From Ficedula albicollis (Eukaryota > Chordata > Aves > Passeriformes > Muscicapidae), in contig NC_021676.1 in assembly GCF_000247815.1 (NCBI RefSeq), positions 3,749,544-3,813,543 of the forward strand: a DNA stretch of 64,000 nt, written 5' to 3'. Position numbers and translations under genes: made by a program. Below are positions 50,032 to 61,552 of this stretch, piece after piece. Each line of letters begins with the position of its first letter. Position 1 is the stretch's first letter. The notes under the pieces were generated by a model. It was not told the DNA's origin. It did not search any database and saw only the letters and a program-made list of their open reading frames with translations.

Positions 50032-50297
50032 ATTGGGGGTTTATCTCCCAATTACAGCTTCAGATAATGAAGTCATTTACCCCCAGTGTGCTCCCCCAAC
50101 CTCACTTTTGTTTGCATTTCTCAGTGCCCGAGGCAGTGAGGTGTCCTTAATTCCCAACTTGGAGAGGAATTATTGTGTCTGCCCAAAATGGGAGAGCAGC
50201 AGCTCACACTGGATATGGAGTTTGGAGTAATACACTAAAGAATTACAGGATTACAAATAGATGGAAAATATAAAAGCTGAAACCCTAAGGCATCACA

Positions 50298-51124
50298 CCC
50301 AGCTCTGCCAAAAGCAGACAGGGGTCACAGCTTGGAGACTCTCAGCTGAAATCCCCTGGGAAAGTCAAAATCAGCAGGCTTGGATGCAGCCAGAGCAGGG
50401 TCTGTCCCAGTGGCACAGCTCCTCCTCACTGGGCTGAGCTGCTCCAGGGGATGGGTGGCACACCCTGAGCATCTCCTCCCTTACCCCAAAGCTTGCCTGG
50501 CCCTGCTGAGGAGGGACAATGTGCTGCAGTGCTTTCCTGCTTTGTCTGGTGTGAGGTGTTTGTGCCCAGACCGTGTCCAGGCTTCACAGAAGGAAAAGGA
50601 GAGCATAAAAAAGTACTGAAAGTATTTTCAGTTAACTTTTCCCTCTACCAAAAGGAAACATAAACACTCGGATTTCTCAGTTTTCACGTGCAGCAAAATG
50701 AAAGTGATTGGGATAATTTATATTCACACTTATTTTGATAGGCAGGGAATAGATAAGTAGTGAATTAAACTTTTTCTCTCCACCATCTGTATCCAAAAGC
50801 AGGAGCATTAGGAGCACGGCAAATGGTTCTGGCTTGGGATGAAATTATGTTTCAATAAAAAGGTAAATGTATGGAAAATACCTGAAAGCTGACCATAAGT
50901 TTGTGGACGTATTAGGATTGCAGTGAACATAAAGTATTGAATTCCATTGAATTATTTATGGAGTTTCAGGACATAAGATTTCTGTCATTCTGTTGACTGT
51001 GTTATAATTAGAATAACTCTGGCATCAGCTTCAAGTTGCACACAAACCAAAAATAAATAAGATCAATCATAAGATCATGATATTGAGTGAGAGAGCTAAA
51101 GTATGATGAGTTCCTAATATATTA
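50298..51124. other. Unique non-coding stretch
   Basis: No gene recognised. It is GC-richer at 50380-50600 and AT-rich after that. Confidence 0.5.
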
Positions 51125-51206
51125 GGGGGGGGGGGACAAACCAAAAAAACCCCCCCCCCCCCCCCCCCCCCCCCCTTGGGGGGGGGGGGACAAACCAAAA
51201 AAACCC
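51125..51206. repeat. G/A/C homopolymer mosaic with duplicated flank
   Basis: G11 (51125-51135), ACAAACC, A7, C26 (51150-51175), TT, G12 (51178-51189), then ACAAACC, A7, CCC again. The G-run plus ACAAACCAAAAAAACCC unit occurs twice, and C26-TT-G12 can fold on itself. It may be a fold-back or slippage product, or a consensus error. Confidence 0.9.
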
Positions 51207-52231
51207 ACAAAATTCATCTGCTCTGTTAAGACAGAATGTTGAAGGTGTTGGAATTTTTCACTGACACAATGGTACAGATTTCATAACATATTTAAATATT
51301 TTATGCTTCTGCCTTGTAAATCTAACACGGAATCATCAGTGACTATTCTGGTCAAATTTACACATTTGTCAGAGCCTGAGTTGCCTCCTTAGCTGAGCTG
51401 CTAACTCTGAATAAAAGCAGTCTGGAGTCTCAGATGCATCTGCAGCAGTGATCTGCTTTCATTTCTTGGAGCTTACTCTGCAGCTAGGGGTAGAATTCTG
51501 CCCCAGCACCTCAAGTAAAAGTATTCTGCCATATATTTACCTATTTTTTTTTTTTTTTATGAGGTTTTGAAGTTTAGAAACTAATCTCATCGAAAGTTTC
51601 TTTAATGCAAACCTCTGGCCTTGAGAATTGGAATGGATTTTTCATCCCTCTTAAGCAGTCATCAGTTTTCCTAGAACAGTCTCTGTGTTTTCCAGGATTA
51701 CTTAGTGTCAGCAAACTTCCATTCTTTTGATTTGCTTTCCTAAGTAGAACTTCTAGTAGAAATAAATTACTCTATAACTAATCCAGCTTGCATATTTTAT
51801 CAGCATTCTTTCCATCATTTGTTTTCTTTGCATTTATTTTAATCTTGCCTGTTAGAAATAATATAGTGATTTAAGAATCTACCCTGTGCAGCACTGTTGT
51901 AATTTCTGTCAGCAGCAAGATGGGACCCTTTTATGCTTCATTTTACCTGAGGTTGTTCTCTTAAAAAAAAAAGAGAATGAAAAATAATTTGTGAAGCAGT
52001 GAACCAAACCTCAGCTTCTTTTTGCACCATGCTGTTGGTTTTTGTTGTCCCAAATTCTAAGAAATAGGAAGAGTGGAGACCTTCAGTGGGATTTTTAGGA
52101 TTGGTTTTGGGTTTGGTTCTGGACCCCAGTGACAGCCCTGCAGTTTGGCTGCAAGTCCTGACTTAGGGGAACTCAATATTTTGTACACATAATGAACATC
52201 TGGTGACAAGGCGCTCAGAGCAACAACAACC
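51207..52231. other. Unique non-coding stretch with poly-T
   Basis: No gene recognised. A T run lies at about 51544-51560 and a short A run at 51963-51972. Confidence 0.5.
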
Positions 52232-52254
52232 AAAAAAAAAAAAAAAAAAAAAAA

Positions 52255-52325
<71 letters not shown>

Positions 52326-52338
52326 AAAAAAAAAAAAA
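52232..52338. repeat. A25-C59-A23 homopolymer sandwich
   Basis: A at 52232-52256, C at 52257-52315 and A at 52316-52338, all pure with sharp borders. The right edge goes into GAGAAGGGGAAAATG. Translated frames across it are poly-Pro/Lys or poly-Gly/Phe artefacts. Confidence 0.95.
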
Positions 52339-54994
52339 GAGAAGGGGAAAATGAAGAGGAGAAGGAAAAGCAAAAGGCAGTAAAATCTTTTGCATGCCTG
52401 CTACTTTTATGGCTTAAAATATTTTTTTCCTTCAATCAGTGCATCTAGGGAAACTTTTTTTGATGTAACAATCAATTTTTAACAAGGAAAAAAGTCTGAA
52501 CTCATAAATATTGTATGTATTAATTGTGAAGCTTAATGGAACACTTTGTGTTTCTGAACAACTCGTTTACATAATTAAAATCTCCTTTGATCTGTGAGTA
52601 AATGATTTAATCTTAATGCTCATTAGGCTAAATGGGTCTTCTATTCAATAGTATCAAGATGCTATGGAAAATTCTCAGACTTTTAGAAAATATTTGTTAG
52701 TTGTTAGGTAAACAGAAACCTATCTGTGAACAGAAATCTTTTATCTCTCCAAAAGAATTTGACTCTAAAACTAATTCAGATTAAAGCTTCTTTTTTCTTT
52801 TTATCTGACATTTTGGTTTCAAGAGCAGTTCAATGAAATATGGGAGTGGGTTGTTCCATTTATATTCATTAACAACTTCACTACAAAATTAATTTAGTCC
52901 TTGAAAATAAAACATGAAATAATTTTTTTTAAAAAGTCAGATAGGTGCACCTCCAACTGAGGTATGAATTTCACAGGTATTTTCTTGTGGGTGTTGCTCA
53001 GGAATCCCTGTGGATATGACAAAGCTCAGGAACATCTGGGAAATACACAACGAGGTTTTTCACCTTTAGAATTCAGGTAAGAGCAGCAGCACCACGGCAG
53101 TGTTTATCTGCCAAAGGTTGCCACCTTTAGGTGTTCAGGATAGGATCCTTTCTTCCAGGCTTTTCCCTCTCAAATGCTGAGTACAAAACCTGTTACCCAA
53201 TACAGGGTGCTGCACATCTCCCTTGGATCTTCAGGCACTTGTCTGACAAACTCATTTCCTTATATCCTGATTCTAAAGCTGAGAAATTGGGCATCAGTGT
53301 CATGATATTAATTTTTTTCCTCAAAACCTCCAAACCAAATAATTTATTATGAAAGTAGTCCTTTTTCATTATCCCATCTGTAATTTTTTTTTTTTAAGCC
53401 AATTCTCATTCCCGCAGGGAGCTTTTTCCTTTTTTTAAAAAGGTAAGAATTTTAATTAGCTCAGGTGGTGCAATAAACACAAACATCTGTGTCCCTTTAT
53501 TAAGGGCTGCTCTCAGTCCCTTCCCTCTCTCAGGAACAAATGTATGGCACAAAAATACTCCAGAGTCACCTTGCTGAGAGCTCCAGGGCGGGGTGGCCAC
53601 GGGCTGTGTCACACCAGCATCTCCTGGAATATTGGGAAAAGCAAAGCCAGCACTCAGCCACTCCTGCCCTGTCCCCAGGGACTCTTCTGGCAATCTGCAG
53701 TTGAGGGACATCTTGAGCCAGAAGGTTGTATCCATATTTAATTCCTCTTAAAAGTGTTCTCTTCCATGCAGTAATCCATGGCAGACATATTAATGGTGCT
53801 ATTACACAGCTGCAACACTCTCGTGTGCACTGACAAAATATCCAGTGTTTTAAACGTTGGATGTTTACATATTGGAATATTCAATATTTAAATATTGGAA
53901 ATGGATGGTTTTTTCATATTTCCTATGTATGGTTTGTTTTATTTTCATTTTGTAGTGTTCGAGCTGCTGTGCTTGTTTTATTTACTTTTTTCTTTTAATA
54001 ATTAAAAATTGTCAGGGCTTTATTTGGAAGTCCCATTTTCAACACAAGTCTTGCATTAGAATTGCCTGTTTCCAAAGGTCACCTTATAGCAAGGTGAAAC
54101 TTTGGCTTTATGATACTAATTCACTCTTTGACTAAAAAGCAAAATCTGTCGTGGCTATACAAGTTAATGGACTTGTTGCTGAGCTGATTTCAGGGCTTAA
54201 TTTGGATTGTTTTCTGCTGAAATTCCAAATTTACTACATTTTAATTCTAGAAAACACGATATATCATTTTACTCAGTTTTATCTCATTTGAATTCTTTCA
54301 CATCTGCCAAAAACACTGACTATAATTCAGTCTACATACAAACAAAACACCCGTGACTTCGTGGAGCTTCGACTTATGTAAATAATTAAGGCTTGGGTTT
54401 AATAACTGAAGTTGCTGGGTGTTTTTTAACCAAAAAAAAAAAAAAAAAAAAATCCCTGTGCTATCAATTTCAGCTGAAGGAAACAGGTTTTTGGCTGTGC
54501 TGAGTGTTGAGAATTTACATAGCAAAGTGCAAACACCCAAGAAAACACACCTCTGTCCTCGGAAGGGTTGGTGTGATGTCTGTGCAAACAGAGCAGGAAA
54601 CACGGATTTGGCAGGGTTTGCCTTGGCATGGTGCTGGGGATCTGAGACGTTTTTGGAATAGCCTGAGGGATTTGGGCTCCTGAAGAACTCGGTGCAGAAA
54701 AGAGCACCAGTGCTCTGCATTGATGGGCTGCAACGCTCGCTGCTGCTGCGCATCTGACAGGACCCAATGCATATTTTAGCTCTGAAATTTGAAACAGACA
54801 AAGAATTTTAATGTGGAAAATCCACGTGAAAGAGGGTGTTTCGTTTGTTGTTTGGTTTTTTTTTTTTCCCTCTTTCATGTTTTTGTAGCTTGAATAAGCG
54901 TTTCCTCTCTCGCTCTTTATAACCACTGATAATGATGTGGAAAAAACTGCCTGAGCATCCCTGAAATCATTGTGAGGACTAAGGGGTGGATTTC
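52339..54994. other. Unique non-coding stretch
   Basis: No supported gene. An A run of 21 lies at 54432-54452. The frame 54426-55073 minus (about 215 codons) is open but lacks any domain, starts near the next duplication and ends in the A run. I do not call it. About 53410-53760 is GC-richer, with AATAAA-like sequence on the minus strand, but shows no LTR ends. Confidence 0.45.
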
Positions 54995-55048
54995 TCATTT
55001 CAGCAATATCAATAAAAAATATCATTTCAGCAATATCAATGAAAAATA
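54995..55048. repeat. 27-bp tandem duplication
   Basis: TCATTTCAGCAATATCAAT begins at 54995 and 55022, with one substitution between the units. Confidence 0.9.
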
Positions 55049-56679
55049 ACCACAAAATAGAGATGAAGTTCACTTATCCCGAGTTACTGCCTAGGATTTG
55101 CGTGCATGGCTTTATAAAAAGATAATATAAATAAGCACCTAACTTTAGGAACAAAACTAAAGAATTTGAACTCTATTCGACTGATAAAGTTTGGGGGGAT
55201 AAAGTCAGAATAAGGCTTTTTAGCAAGAGTCTCATCAGTTCTTAATTTCTGTGCAAATAAGTGGAGTGCAATGATTTTAGAATTGTTTTTGTTGGTCAGA
55301 GGGTTTTGCAATAAGACATCTGGGGTAGTGACATGTTTTTGAATAAGACATCAAAGTTTGGATTCCTCTCCATAGAAGTGTGTGTTGTGCAATCCCCATT
55401 TCAGATGCCAAGGTACAAAGCATCTCCCATAAAACCAGCCTAATGTTATTGCCATAAAATGTTACAGAATTAACACACAGACATTTACAATCAGCCTATT
55501 GAAACATTATCTTCACAAACTTGGGTCATGGAGAGAGGACTCTGGAGCTTATTTGTGCTGAAATCTCATGGGCAAACTGAAACTTGCTTAAAACCTTAAA
55601 TAAGTTCATAGTAAATAATGAAATTAGTAATGCTTTATTAATACAGTAACAGTAAGCTCTAGCAATTTTTTTTCAAATAATATTATTTTCTTCAGTCTCA
55701 ATTGAAAGTTGTCCATGACTTTAAATTTAAAGCAGTTTGTACAAATAATCTGAGTGCAGTTCCATTCAATGCACACTGCAGAGAGGGAATTCGTGGAGTA
55801 CAGATTAAAGAAAGATGTGTTTCACAAATCTATTATTGTATTTCAGCCTAATTATATTGGTCTGAGCTGAAGTCACCTTTATATTTATAAAGAATTCTAA
55901 GTATTTTTACTATTTAGTTGGATTTTACTTACCTAAATTTCTTGAGCAACCCTACTACATGATGGATGATCTTCAGAAAAATAACTTATACTATTGAAAA
56001 TTGTATGTAAAATAAGCATTCATGTTTTGTCTAGACCAGTGACTGGATTTGCTTTAAAAGAGCAAACTAGAAATTTTCATTTCTAAACAGTTATTGACCA
56101 AGCTTTAGAGTTAGAGTAGTTTAAATTTTTATTTTATAAAATTATTATTGTTTCATCAGCAAAGGAAAAGACAACTGGAGAAAACTGGCCCAACCTGCAA
56201 AATTTCTGCATTTCTAAAGAAAGGGATATAAAAGAAAGAGCAAATATGATTGAATATAAAAGAACAGGTAGATGTTAAGAAACTGAGCTCCAAAATCAAA
56301 GAGTGCCTTGTCTGTAAAATTTGGGATCAAAGACTTTCTTTGCCAAATTAGAAGGAATCTTGCAATGAACTTACTTTCTGTGACATTGAGGCTGAAGTGT
56401 TTTTCAAAGGCAAAATATTTTTACAGGAGATTCTGACAAATACAATTTTTGTGCTATTTTATAAGCAGTCATGTGAATACTTGTTCTTTGGAGATCTAAG
56501 GCCAGGGGTTTTCCCTGAAGACCAGGAGAACAAAGTGGCCCTTTATGTAAGAACACTGGTTCATTCAGGGAGAAACTGAATATCACAGGGAAGTGTCAGC
56601 GAGCTGGCTGGCAGTCACAGCAAAACCAGGAAAAGTAGCAGTGAAATATCTTTTATCTGCCTCCACAATTAATGTTTGG
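55049..56679. other. Unique AT-rich non-coding stretch
   Basis: Nothing recognised. Confidence 0.5.
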
Positions 56680-56813
56680 GGAGGTAGAGTTAAAAATAGT
56701 TAAAAATAAATTAAAATAATTTGGTCATTGTCGCTGAAATTCTCAGGGAGGTAGAGTTAAAAATAGTTAAAAATAGATTAAAATAATTTGGTCATTGTCA
56801 CTGAAATTCTCGA
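56680..56813. repeat. 67-bp tandem duplication
   Basis: Units are 56680-56746 and 56747-56813, starting GGAGGTAGAGTTAAAAATAG. There are two internal substitutions. Each unit also contains a smaller AGTTAAAAAT repeat. Confidence 0.94.
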
Positions 56814-58834
56814 TTTCCCACTTTCAGAGCAGGTTTTTGATGGTTACTGAGTGTCCCATTAGGAAAGGCACTTTACAAGCTCAGGCCAATGCCCAGGATT
56901 CTAAAATTGCAATGCCAGCCTTATTTTCTAACCCAGCATTGGAATTTTTCATTATGCCTCACATTGCTATTTGCATTAAAGGCCAAACTGTGATTAATGA
57001 CATAAGTATTGTAATTGCTAAAATTGAATTTAATGTTCATTGAAAGAGCTGGACCACAATGAAATTGCTTAGTTTGGAGCTGCTACCAGAACACTGTAAT
57101 TTAGAATTAGGGAATAATCCTTTCCAGTCATTATTTACATTCTTTGTTTACATAATTTTAATGGTAAACTTTGGACCGAATTTATGGAGCAGATGTTCAG
57201 TGGAGCAACTGGTAAATATTAGAGGAGAAATTTTTTAACTTGTTGCTCCTGATTCCCTCCAGTGTGCTGGAGATCAAACAAGGTACTTGAGATGCACTTA
57301 CCTCATGTGAGGTACCTGCTGTGCTGAAGTCCCACTAGATGACCTGATACCCAGAGAAAACCTTTAAATTGGCTCCTGAATTCATGCCAGTCCTGAAATA
57401 CTCCCACACTTATATTTTCCTGCTTGCATCCTACACTCTGTCCTTTCGTCAGTCCATCCATCCCTCATTTTCCTTTAATAATTTCTAGAAGCTTATTTTT
57501 CAAGATAAAGAAGGGTCTTTTTAAAATAGAATTTTAAGGTTTCCAAATCCCAGTTCAGAATTAAAAACCATAATAGCTTTCTGAAGTAATTTTATGGCTC
57601 CTGATATCTTACAATTAGTGATCAAACTGTGCTGGTGCACTGCATTGTCAGCCAGCTTTTATCTCTGGTAAACAGCTCAGTAATTAGGATTTCATGGATC
57701 ACAATAAGTCCCAGATTTTACTCACACATTTTGAGGCTGATGTTTCCCTCCTTGGGTTATAAATTTATGTGAAATTCTGGTGTTACAAGTAGAAAATTGA
57801 AACAGAAAATCAAATTTCCTAAGGCTGCAGAGTCAGGTGTCGATCCCTGACTGAAGTAGGGGAGGTTTTGACTCCCCACTTTGTGGTGGTTGCAGAGGCT
57901 GCCTCATGATCCATTTCTTCATTAGAAACTATTTTTAGAAGTTGTTGGAAGTGCAGATCAGATTTTTCTCTGTGTACTTACATTTCAAAGCTGATCAAAT
58001 ATAAACATAAAGGGGTTTTTTTTATTATTCCATGAGCTGCATTTTATTTCAGAGACTGAGGTATTTAATAGTTTTGTTATGGAAAATAAAAATTTCTCTT
58101 TGTATTTTTTTCATATTAATATAATTACTGAAGCTCTTTAAATACCCAAGTATTAGAATTTCAGAGTCTCTTGTCTTTTCCAAAATACCAAGGACACCAA
58201 GAAAACTTTGAATGCAACATTTTTCCTGAAATGGAACTATGTATTTTTCTAAAGCATAGCACACTATTAAATGAACTTGCAATATTTTTGGGGATATTAT
58301 GACAAAGTGTGGACTATTCTAGATAAATTACTGACACACCAACAACTGAGACACTGAAATTCAGATTGCTTTTGAATATACAACTGTTTTTAACCCATAA
58401 AGGCAGGGATTATGAAGGACAAATAGCCTTGGTTGACACTGTATCATCATAGCTTGCTCCTATTAGCTCTTCTAATAATTCATGGTTTTACAAATGACAC
58501 CTCAGGCCACATCCACACCAATCACTCAGCTTGGCCAGCAAGGTTCATTTCTCACGTATGGATGAAAAAACAGGAATTAAATTAGAAAACTAGGGTAGCT
58601 AGGAAATGAAAATCTTGTAAAAGCAGCTCTGTGGTAAAAGAGAGCAGCTCCAAATCACAAAATTGATAATGAGTGATAATTTTCCATAAGTGACTGGTAG
58701 GCTTCAGGAACACACTTAAAGAGAATTAGACAGTTGCAAGATTTTTAGCAAAATTAAATTACCTGAACACTTTTAACTGGCCATGGATGTCATTTAAAAG
58801 GTGAAGATCAAGTGAGTAATAATCAATAGGGATG
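56814..58834. other. Unique AT-rich non-coding stretch
   Basis: No gene or transposon recognised. Confidence 0.5.
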
Positions 58835-59480
58835 AGAATAAGAATAAGAATAAGAATAAGAATAAGAATAAGAATAAGAATAAGAATAAGAATAAGAATA
58901 AGAATAAGAATAAGAATAAGAATAAGAATAAGAATAAGAATAAGAATAAGAATAAGAATAAGAATAAGAATAAGAATAAGAATAAGAATAAGAATAAGAA
59001 TAAGAATAAGAATAAGAATAAGAATAAGAATAAGAATAAGAATAAGAATAAGAATAAGAATAAGAATAAGAATAAGAATAAGAATAAGAATAAGAATAAG
59101 AATAAGAATAAGAATAAGAATAAGAATAAGAATAAGAATAAGAATAAGAATAAGAATAAGAATAAGAATAAGAATAAGAATAAGAATAAGAATAAGAATA
59201 AGAATAAGAATAAGAATAAGAATAAGAATAAGAATAAGAATAAGAATAAGAATAAGAATAAGAATAAGAATAAGAATAAGAATAAGAATAAGAATAAGAA
59301 TAAGAATAAGAATAAGAATAAGAATAAGAATAAGAATAAGAATAAGAATAAGAATAAGAATAAGAATAAGAATAAGAATAAGAATAAGAATAAGAATAAG
59401 AATAAGAATAAGAATAAGAATAAGAATAAGAATAAGAATAAGAATAAGAATAAGAATAAGAATAAGAATAATAAGAATAA
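58835..59480. repeat. (AGAATA)n hexanucleotide microsatellite
   Basis: The hexamer runs for about 107 units from 58835. The only interruption is a missing triplet near 59468 (GAATAATAAGAATAA). Purity is essentially complete. Frames through it encode alternating Ile-Arg or Phe-Leu and are artefacts. Confidence 0.98.
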
Positions 59481-61310
59481 TGCTGTCATCACCTTGGTAG
59501 GGACAGGAATGAGTGATGCAGGTGCCACTGACATTTCCTTCCTCAGGAAAACTAACAGTATTTAAATCAGAATGTGGGTGAGACTTTACAGAAGTTTCAC
59601 TCTGCTCCCAGGGTTCCTGCCTGCTCCAAACTAAATTCTGTCAGCCACATTTTGCCTCTTTCAGCTCCTCTTAATGATTAAATAAGACTTCATTATAATG
59701 GCTAATCTTTAAATTAATTCAATTCAATACTTACCATTTTAGTTGAATCAGAAAAAGGAGCAAAGGGGAAGAACATCAATATTTTAGCAGGCATAGAGCA
59801 CAGAAATTTCATAAATAAATGACCCATTGGTACATAACAAATCCCAACAGACCATATCCTGTTATACAGACTTACAATTTAAATAATTGACTAAAAAATC
59901 ATTCCTAAAATAAAACAAGCTTGCTTAAAGGAGTTTAGAAGCAGAGGCTGAATAATTTTAAAAATTGACAAAAATATATTTAATTTAAAGACAAAATTGC
60001 TATTCACTCGGGTTTCACAGACACATTGAATTGTAGTCTAGGTTTATAGACTAATTTTGCACAAAATAATATAGTACAAGAAATTTTTCTTTTAACTATG
60101 AAGTATTTTAATGTTAGGCTCAGTGTGGGAGAAAATTTATATATATGTGTTTAGTTTTCTAAAGAACTTCTTTAAAGCTGAGAAAGTTGTCTCATCTAAA
60201 GAAAAAATATTTTGTCACTTGGAGATCTACTGATTCTGCTTAGGAAAATCTTTTTTAAAGGAAACCAGGTAGGCTACAATTTTCTTTTTAATTCTTATTA
60301 GCCGGTGGAGATTCACTTCTTTTGTAGTTGTCAAGTGATTGAAAGAAACTCATATTTACCTCATTTCAGAGGAGCCTTTACATGATAAAAAATGAAACAC
60401 CTTTCAAAACAGAAACTTTGAAGCTTTCACTTGTGACAAAGGTATCAATAGAAGTTCTGTAGGAAATCTGAATTTTTGAAAAAATTCAGTTTTTTTGGTT
60501 TTTTTTTTTGCTTCACTAGATATTCTCTGCATCAGGCTATAATTGTTTCTTTTTAACGTTTTATCCCCAGAAGAACAGAATCAAACAAGAAGCACCTGTG
60601 CAAAACAAGAAAATATAATATTCCCTGTTCATCCTTGACAAAGTAGACCTGGGAAATTTTGGCAGGGAACTTTAAAAGCCACAATTATCCCCGTGGGGAA
60701 ACAGGGCTGCCTGATAGCTCGGGAGGAAAGATCTGTGCAGTTTGTTCCTGGGAAATCTGTTTGAAAAGCAAAGTACATTGGAACCACGGGGAATTTTCCT
60801 GGACTTCACAATTCGAGACTGTTTGCTTTATCAAAGGTACTCAGCTACAGGGAATAATGCAGGGAAATTTAGTACAGTGCTCAAATGCTGAGATCAGTAT
60901 AAATTCTCACTGCTCTGTAGCATGTTTCATTTCTAGTAAGAGTCTGTTAGAAGGGAGGAATCATTGGTTTTCTTAATTTGTGTAGAGTTCAGCTCCTGGA
61001 GGAAAGGCTGAAAAGGATTTTCTTAGTTTGGAAAAGACCTCCAAGAGCATGGAGCCTGTTGTTGGAAACTGCTGGGACCCAGGGAAAAGGCAGCCTTGAC
61101 ACCTTGGGTTTTTCAGCCTGCTCAAGGACAAGAAATTATAACAATGATTAAACACCTGCAAAGTACGTGAGAGCCATGTAAGCACCTCGTGATATTTTGC
61201 AGAAAACATGTTTTCAAAAAAGTGTTCCCTTCTTGGACCTGTGAGTGTTTTCTATTCTGCTCTGCACGTACTACCCAATGTAAGTGTAGTGTTTCTTTAC
61301 ATAAAGCTCT
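59481..61310. other. Unique non-coding stretch
   Basis: AT-rich to about 60640, then moderately GC-rich. No gene recognised, apart from the weak CR1-like piece at 61026-61060 listed separately. Confidence 0.5.
61026..61060 (-). mobile_element. Possible CR1 tail remnant
   Basis: GTTTGGAAAAGACCTCCAAG followed by AGCATGGAGCC resembles the reversed CR1 tail phrase GGTTGGAAAAGACCTCCAAG followed by ATCAT. The match is short and neither side extends it. Confidence 0.4.
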
Positions 61311-61500
61311 CTTCTGCTTCTCCATTGCACAAGAAATGTTGGGTTATCCTTCTCAGGGCTCTCCTACAGCCTGAAACACAACAGGAGTCCAGGGTTTGAT
61401 CCTGCCTTCTGCTTCTCCATTGCACAAGAAATGTTGGATTATCCTTCTCAGGGCTCTCCTACAGCCTAAAATACAACAGGAGTCCAGGGTTTGATCCTGT
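61311..61500. repeat. 95-bp tandem duplication
   Basis: Units are 61311-61405 and 61406-61500, starting CTTCTGCTTCTCCATTGC. All four differences are transitions, about 96% identity. Confidence 0.95.
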
Positions 61501-61526
61501 ATTGATGTGGAGGTTTTGCACTGATC

Positions 61527-61552
61527 GCTGAGCTGAGCTGAGCTGAGCTGAG
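61527..61552. repeat. (GCTGA)n short pentanucleotide run
   Basis: About five GCTGA units, 27 bp after the 95-bp duplication. Confidence 0.8.

Larger units (their letters stand above)
49851..50297 (-). mobile_element. Solo LTR of an endogenous retrovirus, minus strand
   Basis: The ends form an inverted repeat, TGATGCC at 49851 and GGCATCA ending at 50295 (possibly GGCATCACA to 50297). Read on the minus strand it starts with a GATGCCTTAGGGTTTCAGC block and continues TTTTATATTTTCCATC. It has an octamer, then a TATA box, then a polyadenylation-like signal. The start block, the CTTATAAAAGTGT core and the ends align with the LTR at 31671-32098, so both are members of one family but diverged subfamilies. 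No target-site duplication is visible (flanks AACT and CACC/CCCA). With no internal viral sequence on either side it is solo. Confidence 0.8.

Noticed and set aside
53410..53760. Possible third LTR on the minus strand (AATAAA-like signal and GT-rich sequence)
   Set aside because: No matching termini, no TATA core shared with the two real LTRs and no target duplication.
54426..55073. Open frame of about 215 codons, minus strand, plus overlapping frames
   Set aside because: It ends in a poly-A/T run, begins at a 27-bp duplication and has no recognisable protein features. Two other frames overlap it.
58794..59534. Frames of alternating Ile-Arg and Phe-Leu, over 220 codons
   Set aside because: Translation of the hexanucleotide microsatellite. 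No flanking coding signal.
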